Shown here: positions 6,849 to 16,353 of the stretch, one piece after another
Layout of the letters: each line of letters starts with the position of its first letter
Numbering within the stretch: the stretch's first letter is position 1
Virus record (IMG/VR): IMGVR_UViG_3300008459_000050
Span: 1-57,915 of that record
Strand: one strand, 5' to 3'
DNA from: a virus
DNA length: 57,915 nucleotides
The notes under the pieces: model-generated
Databases searched by the model: none
What the model saw: the letters and a program-made list of their open reading frames with translations, nothing else
What the model was told of the DNA's origin: nothing
Translations under genes and position numbers: made by a program

Positions 6849-7661
6849 TTACTTTCCCACCTCGTGAACAAATTGTTGAATCTTTAGGATTTTCTGGAGC
6901 ATATCGTGATTAATGTCTTTTATATTCTTGAATGTCTCAAGGAAATCAAAAGTTTGCTTTGTTTTTTCTTTCATACTGTCATCACTTTTGATTTCTTCGC
7001 TCTCAAGACTCTTTAGGACATTTTCTTTTAATCTACCAATTTCTTCATTTAGATAAACTTTAAATTCAACAAGATTATCTGAGAAGGAGCTAACATATCT
7101 GTTTAATAGTTCTTTTTGTTCTGTTAATAAACTTCCATATCTTTCGTTGAATTTCTTGCTGAATGTTTTAAAAAGAACTGTATCAATAGTTTGTAGATTT
7201 TCTTTTTTGTTTTCATTTACAATCTTGATCTTGTCAAGGATAACTTTTTCTAGTAGGATTTTTTCTTTAACTTTTGTTGATGGGTTAAAGATTTGTGAAA
7301 TTGTTGCAAGGTCTTTATAGTTAGGAATAAATGTATTATAAACTTTTGTTCCTAGCTGTTTGTTAATTTTGTTAATAAGAACAGATTGCTCATTGAACAG
7401 GGCAGTTTTATTTAAATTATTATAACGACGCTCAACTTCTCTTAGATATCGTTCAGCGTGTTCTTCTTCGACTGAGCGGTCGTTTAATGAACGATATAAT
7501 TCTAGTTCCTTGTTCATTTCACATTTTGGATTGAAATGCTGGAATATCAGGTCACGAACAATCTTTGCTTTGTTTAAATCTTTTTGAAGAGCCGCACGTG
7601 TTCCTTCACGTAGGAGAACTTCATAAAGAAACGCGGTATTTCGTTTCTTATTGTGATTCAT
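6849..7661 (-). CDS. Hypothetical helical protein following the portal gene
   Basis: A 270-aa protein rich in Lys, Glu, Asn and Leu that looks entirely helical with coiled-coil stretches (for example ESEEIKSDDSMKEKTKQTFD near the C-terminus). It begins MNHNKKRNTAFLYEVLLREG. It overlaps the portal gene's 3' end by 14 nt, indicating coupled translation. In T4, small core proteins gp67 and gp68 lie between portal and protease, so a head-core role is reasonable by position. There is no sequence resemblance I can point to. Confidence 0.8.
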   Translation of the reverse strand: MNHNKKRNTAFLYEVLLREGTRAALQKDLNKAKIVRDLIFQHFNPKCEMNKELELYRSLNDRSVEEEHAERYLREVERRYNNLNKTALFNEQSVLINKINKQLGTKVYNTFIPNYKDLATISQIFNPSTKVKEKILLEKVILDKIKIVNENKKENLQTIDTVLFKTFSKKFNERYGSLLTEQKELLNRYVSSFSDNLVEFKVYLNEEIGRLKENVLKSLESEEIKSDDSMKEKTKQTFDFLETFKNIKDINHDMLQKILKIQQFVHEVGK

Positions 7662-10600
7662 TTTCTACTTCCTCGTTAACTAATTGCTTCTTTTTGTTGC
7701 TAAAGTATTTATCCATGCTATCTAGCTTACTTTGGACTTCAATAAGTAGTTTCTCGTCATCTTCAAATACATTATTTTCAATATTCTCTGGTAGGATTCC
7801 AGAAGCAATTGTTCCAAATCCACTCTTCTTAAATGAATTACCGAGTTTGCTTGTCATGTTGCTACCAAATTTTGCAGCTATACTGCGTGTTCTAGCACCA
7901 CCTGAATTATTTGATGTATTAACTGGTGTATACCATTTACCACGTGCGCCACTTGTTAAGTGTGGCTTCTTTGTTGAAAAGATATCTTCACGACGTGCTG
8001 GAGCAGCTAATAAGGGATTTCCTGGTTCACCGGCTGGTGGAGGCGCTTCTTTCTCACCACCGCCTGTCTCTGGTGCTTCTGGAGTCTCTGGCGCTCCTGT
8101 AGGTGATTCACTACCACCTAGACCACCTCCCAGACTTGAGCCACCGCTGCCTCCACCTTCTGCACCAGCACCTTCAGGTGAAATAGCTTCAAGATTCTTG
8201 GTGAATCCGGCATCATAGAAAAGATCTCGTTGAATACGCAGGAATTCATGATCAGCCATCTTAAAGATATTTTCATATATCCAACGTTTGCTGAAACCTT
8301 GTTCCTTAGCAGACCCAGCGACATCTAATTGAGCTTTAAAGTGTTCTATTTCTTGTAGTTCCGCTAGACGAGATGGATTGTTTAGTTTTAATGAAAATTT
8401 AACAAGATCTTCATTACGGAATCCAAGAGTATAAAGATGAATCATACCAATTTTTGTTAGTTCATCAACAAGTGAATTTTGCAATCTCTGAATAGTTGTT
8501 GCAAATCTCATATCCTTTTGAGCTAACATTGTTTTATCTTCAGCCGCACCTTCTCCTCTTGCTAGATATGCTTGAGGGATCTTAAGGGCTGATAATAGTT
8601 TATCACGTAGGTATTTAACGTCTTCAATTGCACTTGTAAATTGACCACCGGGGAGTGTTTCAATTTTTGTTCCACTGCCTTGTCCACGTACCGGGAGATA
8701 GTAGTCTTCTTCCACTGACATCGGGTTATAACGTAAGTCAACACGACCAGTTTGTGGATCAACGATTTGATTACGTTTCATCTGAGTGATGATTTTTTGC
8801 ATATATTGTTCAACATCATTTGGAGAAATGTTACCAACATCTACATAAAACACTCTTCGCTCAGGACTTCTAACGATACGATAGGACATCATCGCATCTT
8901 CCATTAAACAATTGTGTGCTACTACTCCATTTACTATAAAATTATGATGCTCACTTTCTACTTGAATATCAAAAGTTTCTTCATTTTCTTTTTCTAGTGA
9001 AAATGAAAGAATGCGCTCATGACATACATTATCTTGCCAAGATTCTTTATTCATATTTATGTACATTCTATATGATGCAAAACGATGTACATTTTCACTA
9101 TCTATTCTCTCTGGGCGATCTAAAATAATATCATTGCAAGGTATACCACATGTATAAGCAAGTTCTTGAATTCCTTTTAGTAAATCAAAACTTATAGATG
9201 TAGCTCTTCCGTCTTTTTTACCACCATCTGCATCAAAATAACCTTGAATAAACGATCTGCGCGCTTCAACTGACATTTCAAATATCCAAGAAGGAACATT
9301 TTTATTTAATGCGCCTGTTGAAAATTCTAAAGTTTCCATTAAATCTTTAAATTCAACAGAACAAATTTCATATTTTCCACCCGAAATGCCTTTTTTGGGT
9401 TCTGAATATATTAGGGCAGAGTTACTATATTTTTCTAATAAATTTTTATAATATTCGTTTAATTTTTCATCAACCCCAGTTGCGAAACCTGCACCCTTAT
9501 TGGTTAACCATCCGTCTCCCAGCATAAAACCAAAAAATTTAGCAAATTCTGAATCTAATGTAAAGCACATAGTCTTATCAAGAATAGATTTTTTTGGACT
9601 TTTTTTAGCTAAAAATTCTACATTTGATTCACTGATGTTAAATTTATCCTTTACGAGCAAATAATCATTGTATGGAATACGTTTTTTTGCATTTAAAAAA
9701 GCATGTATATTTTTTGATGAATATGTACAATTACATTCATCAATTTTTTCCATTATTTTATTTGATTCATAATCTGTTTTTTCTTTTAAAATTACATAAT
9801 AATTTTCTTTATCTAATTCAACAGTATGTGTTGAGTTGCCACCATCAATAAATGGAAGAACTAATACATCTTTTCCTATTTGTAAATCTTTTGCTTCTTT
9901 GTAAATATATTTTCCATCAGAAAAAACTAACATTCTGTGATTATCAGTAACACTGACTGATCTATGACTTGTTTTTAATTTAAAAACATCTTTTTTACCC
10001 ATATATTTTTGAGCAACCACTTTTGTTTTTTCTTGTTTTTTAGTTATAGGATTCCAGCAAAAAATAATGTCATCTTTATTGATATTTTCAATATTTTTTG
10101 GACCATTAATTGTTAATATTTTTTCTCCTTTGGCTATACAAAGTTGACGCCATATACGTCTAGCAGGCTCTAGAACAGAAGTACCATATGGAGCATATTT
10201 ATCTTGACCTAGGATACGAAAATGAGCAATTTGCCAGTTCTCAAATGTTAATCCAGCACTATTCCACTGAAATTGAACATAGTTTGGATTGCTTTCGTCT
10301 TGTCCTTCAAGTCTTTCAACCTCAGAAGTTGGTAGACCAAGAACACTTTTGATACCAAGTTGTTCATCTATGTCAAGATATAGAAAAAAATCTCCAAACT
10401 TGACCATTGTACGACACCAACTATATAAATTTTGTTTAACATTGAGTGTTTTATAGAATAAATTATTTAAAACTGTTTTAATTTCATCATTTTTACAGTC
10501 AATTGTTAGGATTGGTCTAAATTGATTGCTAGTCGTCATGGATTCTGCGTAGATATCCATAGCGGCTGCTACCTCCCCTGTAAACTCCATTTGATCGAAG

Positions 10601-10908
10601 TCTGAATATCTTTCAGCACGGCTTTGATTAGCCATAATATTGCTTTGAATGGCTTCAAAAGGGTTATAACTTTTCTTTTTAAATGATTTTCCACCAGCCG
10701 ATGTGAACTTAAAACGATCCAAATCACGACGACGAAAACGAATCTGTGATTGTTGTTTATATGAAGATAATGGACCAGAGAAAAGTCTGGTCAATGCAGT
10801 GTAAAGAGGAGTTTCTTGATTCTTTGGATTTTTCTGTGAGATATCAGAATTTCTATTTACTGTGTTTCTTCGTAGATCGTTATTGTTTGGACCGCTATTG
10901 CTGCTCAT
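7648..10908 (-). CDS. 20: Portal protein (T4 gp20-like) with an in-frame LAGLIDADG intein
   Basis: Exteins are residues 1-256 and 667-1086 (676 aa after splicing, slightly longer than T4 gp20). Portal hallmarks include the segment from FDQMEFTGEVAAAMDIYAES (104-123), WCRTMVKFGDFFLYLD, the join WRQL/CLMEDAMMSYRIVRSPERRVFYVD, and KIPQAYLARGEGAAEDKTML. The dodecameric portal sits at one capsid vertex and is the gate for DNA packaging. The C-terminal part has a Gly/Ser/Pro-rich linker. It lies directly downstream of the terminase gene (6 nt apart), as expected for a packaging module. The spliced sequence reads smoothly across the junction. Confidence 0.95.
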   Translation of the reverse strand: MSSNSGPNNNDLRRNTVNRNSDISQKNPKNQETPLYTALTRLFSGPLSSYKQQSQIRFRRRDLDRFKFTSAGGKSFKKKSYNPFEAIQSNIMANQSRAERYSDFDQMEFTGEVAAAMDIYAESMTTSNQFRPILTIDCKNDEIKTVLNNLFYKTLNVKQNLYSWCRTMVKFGDFFLYLDIDEQLGIKSVLGLPTSEVERLEGQDESNPNYVQFQWNSAGLTFENWQIAHFRILGQDKYAPYGTSVLEPARRIWRQLCIAKGEKILTINGPKNIENINKDDIIFCWNPITKKQEKTKVVAQKYMGKKDVFKLKTSHRSVSVTDNHRMLVFSDGKYIYKEAKDLQIGKDVLVLPFIDGGNSTHTVELDKENYYVILKEKTDYESNKIMEKIDECNCTYSSKNIHAFLNAKKRIPYNDYLLVKDKFNISESNVEFLAKKSPKKSILDKTMCFTLDSEFAKFFGFMLGDGWLTNKGAGFATGVDEKLNEYYKNLLEKYSNSALIYSEPKKGISGGKYEICSVEFKDLMETLEFSTGALNKNVPSWIFEMSVEARRSFIQGYFDADGGKKDGRATSISFDLLKGIQELAYTCGIPCNDIILDRPERIDSENVHRFASYRMYINMNKESWQDNVCHERILSFSLEKENEETFDIQVESEHHNFIVNGVVAHNCLMEDAMMSYRIVRSPERRVFYVDVGNISPNDVEQYMQKIITQMKRNQIVDPQTGRVDLRYNPMSVEEDYYLPVRGQGSGTKIETLPGGQFTSAIEDVKYLRDKLLSALKIPQAYLARGEGAAEDKTMLAQKDMRFATTIQRLQNSLVDELTKIGMIHLYTLGFRNEDLVKFSLKLNNPSRLAELQEIEHFKAQLDVAGSAKEQGFSKRWIYENIFKMADHEFLRIQRDLFYDAGFTKNLEAISPEGAGAEGGGSGGSSLGGGLGGSESPTGAPETPEAPETGGGEKEAPPPAGEPGNPLLAAPARREDIFSTKKPHLTSGARGKWYTPVNTSNNSGGARTRSIAAKFGSNMTSKLGNSFKKSGFGTIASGILPENIENNVFEDDEKLLIEVQSKLDSMDKYFSNKKKQLVNEEVENESQ
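8911..10140 (-). mobile_element. Full-length intein with LAGLIDADG homing endonuclease in the portal gene
   Basis: A 410-aa intein, residues 257-666 of the portal precursor. Block A starts at Cys257 (CIAKGEKILTINGPKNIE) and block B is VSVTDNHRMLV. The two LAGLIDADG helices are FFGFMLGDGWL (about 459-469) and FIQGYFDADGG (about 553-563). The C-terminal blocks are FDIQVESEHHNFIVNG and VVAHN, followed by Cys667. All canonical splice residues are present (Cys1, block B Thr/His, penultimate His, terminal Asn, +1 Cys), so both splicing and homing are probably active. The site is the conserved portal segment WRQL-CLMEDAMM. Confidence 0.96.
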
Positions 10909-10914
10909 TTTATA

Positions 10915-12492
10915 TTAACCTTTTAACAACCATATAAAATCTTTATATTGTTGCTGCATTTGTGCAACCTTTTGGTTGTATTCATATTGTCTCATGCCAT
11001 CTATAGATGTGTTAAGAGTATTATGTGTTTTTCCTATTGATGTCAAGAATGCTTTTGAATATTCTAAATTTCTTTCATTTGATACAACAGCTGTGTCACG
11101 AACCCAACAAGCTATAGCAAGAGACATAACAAGATCATCATTATAGCCTCTCTGGGCTTCTGGGCGACCATTAACCCACAGGAATGTATCTAATTCATTA
11201 GCTGTTCGCACTGAATTGATTGTTATAATTTTGTTTCTTATGAACTCATCAAGTTTTGCAACAATAAGAGGTCTTGTTTTTTGTGTTGTTGCAAAGCCTG
11301 GTGTGCTATTGCTGCTATATTGAGCGCCTAGATAATCTACATGATCATTTGTTGCTTTTGATGAGTAATAAACGTTTGGATAGCGCATATCAATTAATTT
11401 TGTTGTTACTGAATAACCAATATTGTTGTTCTCAACAACAACCATACAGCCACCATATTCTATGCCAGCATCATATATAAGTTTTGCAAATGTATCTGGG
11501 TCTATTTTTCCTTGATATTCAGCAACTTGTTCCATGTTTTTAACGTCTATAATGTGGAATACTGAATAATCTTTTCCATCACCACGGGCAACGTCTGCAA
11601 CAAGAATGTAACTGCCACCTGCTTCATATGGTTTCCATATATAATAATTTCGATCTATCCAAGCTTTATACATTGGCTCTTTTAGGCCGCTTCTTATTCT
11701 TGCAATATCATCCGAAGCAACTACAGTTTCACCCGATGCGTTAAAATTACATTCTAGTTCCTGAGCTATTTCACGTTTTGACATGTTTCTGGTGATACTA
11801 TCAAACCATTCCTGTGTATATTCAGGATGAACTGTCCAAGGTAATTTTGTTGGTTTAAATGTATTTAAGCCTGATTCAGCATCTGCGTAAGTTTTATGAA
11901 ACCAACTTCCCACACCGAAAGGTGTACTAAGAGCAATACATCTACCACCTGTGCTCAATGTAGGCATGAGGCCAGTCCATAATTCATCCATATTGTCAAC
12001 GAATGCAGCTTCATCGATAATAAGAAGCGACAATGCTTGACCACGGCCAGCATCTTTTGATGTTGGAACACCTTGAATCCTTGAACCGTTACTTAATTCA
12101 AATTTTGTTCTATTATTTGTGGTCACTCTGGCTATTCTAAGAAATTCTGGTACGCTTTCTACCATATCTCTTACTTTATCAACAATTTCAATAGCTGTGT
12201 TTTGTTTTGTTGCCATGACAAGGATGTTTTTTTCCTTATAGAACAACATCATCCATGATACATAACCAGCAACAATTGTTGAAATACCTAACTGACGAGC
12301 TTTTAAGATAATATTATATCTAAAATCATGAAAGTCCTTTAGTAAGTCTTTCTGGAACTTATATGTTTTAAATGGAATTATCCCTCTTTCTTGATGGACA
12401 ATTTTTGCATAATTGTCTAGGAAGTAAGAGGGATCTCTACCACATTTTAATATTTCTTTTCTTAACTCTTCTTTTGTTAGCGGTGAAGCCAT
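10915..12492 (-). CDS. 17: Terminase large subunit (T4 gp17-like)
   Basis: A 525-aa packaging motor. The ATPase domain has Walker A KARQLGIST (64-72), Walker B LSLLIIDEAA (Asp160-Glu161) and coupling motif ALSTP (187-191). The C-terminal RNase H-like nuclease shows VADVARGDGKDYSVF (first acidic residue near 298), a central VVVENNNIG and the final YNDDLVMSLAIACW. It powers DNA translocation through the portal and cuts the concatemer. No intein is present here, unlike in its two neighbours. The gene sits 4 nt after the 172-aa gene and just before the portal gene. Confidence 0.97.
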   Translation of the reverse strand: MASPLTKEELRKEILKCGRDPSYFLDNYAKIVHQERGIIPFKTYKFQKDLLKDFHDFRYNIILKARQLGISTIVAGYVSWMMLFYKEKNILVMATKQNTAIEIVDKVRDMVESVPEFLRIARVTTNNRTKFELSNGSRIQGVPTSKDAGRGQALSLLIIDEAAFVDNMDELWTGLMPTLSTGGRCIALSTPFGVGSWFHKTYADAESGLNTFKPTKLPWTVHPEYTQEWFDSITRNMSKREIAQELECNFNASGETVVASDDIARIRSGLKEPMYKAWIDRNYYIWKPYEAGGSYILVADVARGDGKDYSVFHIIDVKNMEQVAEYQGKIDPDTFAKLIYDAGIEYGGCMVVVENNNIGYSVTTKLIDMRYPNVYYSSKATNDHVDYLGAQYSSNSTPGFATTQKTRPLIVAKLDEFIRNKIITINSVRTANELDTFLWVNGRPEAQRGYNDDLVMSLAIACWVRDTAVVSNERNLEYSKAFLTSIGKTHNTLNTSIDGMRQYEYNQKVAQMQQQYKDFIWLLKG

Positions 12493-12496
12493 ACTT

Positions 12497-13015
12497 TTAC
12501 TTGGCCTTTCTAACGTTCATCAACCAGCCTTTGGCAATATCAGCAAAGTGTTCTTGCTCAGAATCATATACTTTCTTTTCAGCAGCACTTTCGCCCTTGT
12601 CGATTTCCATATTGCCGATTTTATATACTTGAACCGCATTTACATAGCAAGTTCTGCGGTTGGCAGTTTGAACTAGGATTTGAATATCACCAAACTCAGT
12701 GAGAGCTAGTGAACTTTTAACAAGTTTTTTATATTCACTTTTGATATGTGACGCAATATCTTTTACTGTTCTACGAATATCAGTTTCAAAATTTTTATCA
12801 TGAACTGCTGTTAGTGGCATTTCACTGTGATATTTTAATACTAGGTTGTCGCCTTGATATTGAACACCAAAGCCATCCATAACACGTGGATCATATATAG
12901 AACAACCTTGTAGTAGATCTTCGGTTTCACGCTTTAGGCCAAATTGTGTGCCACCATGATATTTATTGCTTACAACTTGTTGAATACCAGTGATAATTTC
13001 TAAAACGCTAGCCAT
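12497..13015 (-). CDS. Hypothetical protein upstream of terminase
   Basis: A 172-aa protein, MASVLEIITGIQQVVSNKYH..., of mixed alpha/beta character with no recognised domain. It overlaps the upstream zinc-motif gene by 8 nt and ends 4 nt before the terminase large subunit. In T4 the small terminase subunit precedes gp17, but this protein does not show the expected coiled-coil oligomer pattern, so that identity is not claimed. Translational coupling with terminase suggests a packaging or structural role. Confidence 0.75.
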   Translation of the reverse strand: MASVLEIITGIQQVVSNKYHGGTQFGLKRETEDLLQGCSIYDPRVMDGFGVQYQGDNLVLKYHSEMPLTAVHDKNFETDIRRTVKDIASHIKSEYKKLVKSSLALTEFGDIQILVQTANRRTCYVNAVQVYKIGNMEIDKGESAAEKKVYDSEQEHFADIAKGWLMNVRKAK

Positions 13016-13358
13016 TTTTTTTATCCTCTATATTACAAACATAACATCTGTAACAAACTTTAAATTTATTTAAGTAAAGATCATCTTTTTTATCAAATGA
13101 GTATTTGTTACAATCTTTACATTCCTTTGTTGTATTTGTATTAAATAGTTTCTTTGGAAGTAATAGACCATCAACTTCTATTTTTTCTTGTGTTACGAGG
13201 TTTTTGTATTCTTCCAATTGACTTTTTTTAACACTTTCTAGATATTCACGTTCCTTACTTTCATCCCAGAATTGTTTTGGGTTGTATGTTGCTTCAACAC
13301 CGTATTTTTCACTTACTGCTTTTTCTAATGCTGCAACGAAATTTATATCTCTAGGCAT
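13008..13358 (-). CDS. Small protein with a C-terminal zinc-binding cysteine cluster
   Basis: A 116-aa protein. The helical N-terminal 70 residues begin MPRDINFVAALEKAVSEKYG. A Cys cluster follows (ECKDCNKYSF, then VCYRCYVCNIEDKK): CxxC about 20 residues before CxxCxxC, a likely zinc ribbon or treble-clef-like site. The start follows the upstream TAA directly (GGAAGATAAATG), so the upstream gene's last codons supply the ribosome site. Candidate roles are DNA or protein binding in packaging; none is established. Confidence 0.75.
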   Translation of the reverse strand: MPRDINFVAALEKAVSEKYGVEATYNPKQFWDESKEREYLESVKKSQLEEYKNLVTQEKIEVDGLLLPKKLFNTNTTKECKDCNKYSFDKKDDLYLNKFKVCYRCYVCNIEDKKNG

Positions 13359-15272
13359 TTATCTTCCTGACTTTATTGTTATTTTTAGTTTCTGTGGTTG
13401 TTTGCGGATTAGGGATTCAGTTATAGATTTAGTTTTCTTCTTTGTTCCATCAGACAACTTATTATTTAAATATTCCATAGCTTTATTAAAATCTGGTTGG
13501 TTACTGTCTTCTGGAGAAGTTACATACAAAATTTTATATAATAGGCCTCTTGCTTGGTCTGACTCTGCTGAGTATTTATTTATATATTGTGCAAATTTTT
13601 CTTTGAATTGATTTTGTTGTTCTATATTATTTCCAGGTAATTTACCTTCATAAGTTTTTGTAAATATTTCATCTTTTTCAAGATTTTGCCACCAAGCATC
13701 ATTTATAACTAATTGTTTTTGTGGACTAATAGTTGCTGCTTGTCCAGCTTGTTGTGCTCCAGATTGTTGTGTAGAAGCCACTGGCGCAGTTGTTGCTACA
13801 GCTTTAGGTGTAGTTTGTTGTTGCGGTTGTGAGGATTGTTGGCCTCTGGCTAATCCATAAATATATCCACGATATTTTTCTTTATTATATCCTGTTGTGG
13901 GATTATCTTGTATGTTATTTGTTTGAAGATAATTAAGAAACAATTTTTCTTTTGTAAGAGGCACGCCATTTTTTTCACGCATATTTTTTGAATAAGTGTT
14001 ATATGCAATTGTTAACTCTCGATCGCTTTGTATTTTTTCTTTATAGAATTTTGATTGTTCTGGTGTTAAAGGTGATGGTTTATCTTCCCTTGGTTTATCA
14101 GACGGTGGTGATTGAGGCTGAGTTGTTGTTGGTTGTTGTATAGATGTTACTGGCGCCTTGGCGTCAGGCATATTACTGTTGTCAATGATTTTATCTGGGT
14201 AGCGTTGTATGATTGTTTGTCTTAATTCTGCATCGACGCTATCCAAAGGAATAGCTACCATGTCATTATTATTAATCATATGGTATAAATCACTAGTATC
14301 GTATTTTTCTAAAGTTTTTTGTAAAATATCACCACCCTCTTCTCCAGATAAAATAATTATTTTATCTTTATCTAATTTTGGATATTTTTTTTCATTTGTA
14401 ATAAAAGCGACTTCAACACCATTTTTAATCATTTGATTAATATAAATTTCTTTATAAGGTATTTCATTTTCATTTCTATTGTCTATTATTTTACCTTTTG
14501 CTTTATTGTTTAGTTTGCTTAATAAAGCAGGGTTTAAGTTTTGGTTTATAAAATCATATGCAAACACACCACCTTCTTTTAAATTAGCATCTTTTAATTG
14601 ATTGTTTTCGTATTCTTCAAGAGAAAATAAGGCTTCAATTATATCTATATCATTTTTATCTAGTTTTATATTATATTTAGGGTTTTCTAGGTCTCGATCT
14701 GAAGTTTCTCTTCGGCTATCTAGAGCGATTTTAATATCTATACCATCTCCTATTATTTTTTCTAATTCTTTTTTACGTTGTTGTTGACCAGAGTCTTTGT
14801 CGGATTTTTCATCACCAGCAGCAGTATTATCATCTTTAGTAGGCTCTTCGCTGGATTTACCTGTATCATCATCAACAGCGATTTGTGGTAAATTCTCTGG
14901 AGTTTCTTCGCCAGAAGATGGAGCTATGTCAGCACCTGTTGTATCTGTCGCTGGTTGTTTTTCGTCAGATGGCGAAATAGTATCTGTAGATGTATCTTTC
15001 TGATCGGATTCTTTGTCACCTGACGATTTTCTATCAGATGTTTGTGTTGCTGTTGGTTCTACATAATTTTTTAATTCATTAACAAATTTAATATTATTGC
15101 TAGAACCCCAATTAATAATTTTATTCATTAATTCTTCGTATTGTTGAGCGTTAATTTTTGATTTAGATAGCAAATTACTCATTGCAATTTGACGTTCATC
15201 AGCAATAGAAGCATCTTCAGCTTCTACTAATATAAATTTGCCATTTCCATAGTATTTAAATATTTTTGACAT
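13359..15272 (-). CDS. Large low-complexity hypothetical protein
   Basis: A 637-aa protein with a short ordered N-terminus (MSKIFKYYGNGKFILVEAED) and then a long Asp/Ser/Thr/Pro-rich, probably disordered region (about 75-170). A more ordered middle (about 170-370) carries DKDKIIILSGEEGGDILQKT. A Gln/Pro/Thr/Ala-rich linker and a C-terminal helical part ending KLKITIKSGR complete it. Disorder and Gln/Pro linkers are common in internal virion and scaffold proteins, but no family is recognised. It lies between the lysis and packaging genes. Confidence 0.75.
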   Translation of the reverse strand: MSKIFKYYGNGKFILVEAEDASIADERQIAMSNLLSKSKINAQQYEELMNKIINWGSSNNIKFVNELKNYVEPTATQTSDRKSSGDKESDQKDTSTDTISPSDEKQPATDTTGADIAPSSGEETPENLPQIAVDDDTGKSSEEPTKDDNTAAGDEKSDKDSGQQQRKKELEKIIGDGIDIKIALDSRRETSDRDLENPKYNIKLDKNDIDIIEALFSLEEYENNQLKDANLKEGGVFAYDFINQNLNPALLSKLNNKAKGKIIDNRNENEIPYKEIYINQMIKNGVEVAFITNEKKYPKLDKDKIIILSGEEGGDILQKTLEKYDTSDLYHMINNNDMVAIPLDSVDAELRQTIIQRYPDKIIDNSNMPDAKAPVTSIQQPTTTQPQSPPSDKPREDKPSPLTPEQSKFYKEKIQSDRELTIAYNTYSKNMREKNGVPLTKEKLFLNYLQTNNIQDNPTTGYNKEKYRGYIYGLARGQQSSQPQQQTTPKAVATTAPVASTQQSGAQQAGQAATISPQKQLVINDAWWQNLEKDEIFTKTYEGKLPGNNIEQQNQFKEKFAQYINKYSAESDQARGLLYKILYVTSPEDSNQPDFNKAMEYLNNKLSDGTKKKTKSITESLIRKQPQKLKITIKSGR

Positions 15273-15284
15273 ATCGATTCCTTA

Positions 15285-15917
15285 TTATACAAATTTTGCT
15301 AATATTTTAACAAACGTATCCCATTCATTATCATCGCTTAATTGTTTTTCTATAGGACTTCCGGCGATAACTTTATTCCACAAACCATCCTCTGATACTT
15401 TTGAGTAAAGTTTTTGTATTAAATCAATGTTTTCAACATCTTCAGATTGATTTTGTAAATCAGCAGTGGCTTGTTGTATTATTTTATTTGTTTCTGGGCT
15501 AATATTTTCAGCAATTTTTTCTGTGATGTTTTGTACGGTATCAGTAAATTCAGTAACCGCTCTAGAAATAGTTACAGAAGGCTCTTCTTTCATCTCTGTG
15601 GCTTTATTAACATCTTTTGCTTCTTCTTTAGTGTTATTTAAATTATCTACAAGATTTTGTTTTGTTTTATTTATTTCCTGTAAAGCTTCCTTAGCCTCGA
15701 TAGATTTTTCATTTTCAAGTGCTTTTTGAATCTTGTTTGTGTCTTTATCTATTTTTTCACCAATTCTAGTAAATCCACGTTCATATGAACCAAAAAACTT
15801 ACTAGCAAAAAACGCAAACAATGCTCCGATCAATAATGCTGCACCAGCAACTATAGTAACTGGTTCAAATTCTTTTAGTACTTCACGCTTTTTAGATTCT
15901 TTGATAATTATTTTCAT
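15285..15917 (-). CDS. Hypothetical single-pass membrane protein with coiled coil
   Basis: A 210-aa protein with a basic N-terminus (MKIIIKESKKREVLKEFEP), one strong membrane helix (TIVAGAALLIGALFAFFASK, about 21-40) and a long helical domain rich in Lys, Glu and Asn. GGAA lies 8 nt upstream of the ATG. The position right after the spanin-like genes allows a role in lysis or in the host membrane. An alternative is an ejected internal protein, since the N-terminus has a Leu-Lys-Glu that fits the gp21 cleavage rule. Neither is demonstrated. Confidence 0.7.
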   Translation of the reverse strand: MKIIIKESKKREVLKEFEPVTIVAGAALLIGALFAFFASKFFGSYERGFTRIGEKIDKDTNKIQKALENEKSIEAKEALQEINKTKQNLVDNLNNTKEEAKDVNKATEMKEEPSVTISRAVTEFTDTVQNITEKIAENISPETNKIIQQATADLQNQSEDVENIDLIQKLYSKVSEDGLWNKVIAGSPIEKQLSDDNEWDTFVKILAKFV

Positions 15918-15927
15918 TTTGTTTTTC

Positions 15928-16353
15928 CTAGTGTAAAACTAAATATGTCACCCCAACCCCTAAAGCCAAACCAAATAGGAATCCACCTGTTAATTTCCAA
16001 GTATTCCAATATGATTCGTTCGTTAGGGCATCTATTTTCTTTTGTTTGATGTTTAATTCATTATTTAGCATAATTTTTGTTATATTATACTCTGAACTAA
16101 TTTGTTTTAAATTTGTTTCTAAATCAAGTGATATTTTTTTATATTCCTGTTCTTTTTCTAGTAACTCTAGCTTATTTTTATTCTGAACTCTTGCAAGAGA
16201 TTTAGCAATACCATCATATGTAAACATTACTCCATCGAATGGCACTATTTCACCTTGTTTTAATTCTTGATAATCATATTCTTCATTTTCATTTGCTTTA
16301 GAGATATAAGAAAACGATAAGATAATTAGAAAGGTATATAAAAACTTTTTCAT
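15928..16353 (-). CDS. Exported coiled-coil protein with C-terminal membrane helix, possible spanin component
   Basis: A 141-aa protein. It has a signal peptide (MKKFLYTFLIILSFSYISKA), a motif GEIVPFDGVMFTYDGIAKSL typical of short phage periplasmic proteins near lysis genes, a coiled coil (about 55-110) and a C-terminal membrane helix (GGFLFGLALGVGVTYLVLH). The start overlaps the upstream gene's TGA (ATGA), as in many spanin pairs. No lipobox Cys is visible, so it is not a classical o-spanin lipoprotein. It could be a unimolecular spanin-like protein or a membrane-bound accessory factor. Confidence 0.65.
   Translation of the reverse strand: MKKFLYTFLIILSFSYISKANENEEYDYQELKQGEIVPFDGVMFTYDGIAKSLARVQNKNKLELLEKEQEYKKISLDLETNLKQISSEYNITKIMLNNELNIKQKKIDALTNESYWNTWKLTGGFLFGLALGVGVTYLVLH

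Noticed and set aside
7565-8218. 217-codon plus-strand frame with a Pro-rich end
   Set aside because: It is antisense to the portal gene; its Pro/Ala-rich end merely mirrors the Gly/Pro/Glu-rich linker codons of the portal C-terminus.
10915-12492. Possible intein in the terminase gene
   Set aside because: The protein is 525 aa, normal for gp17, and motifs follow one another without an insertion.
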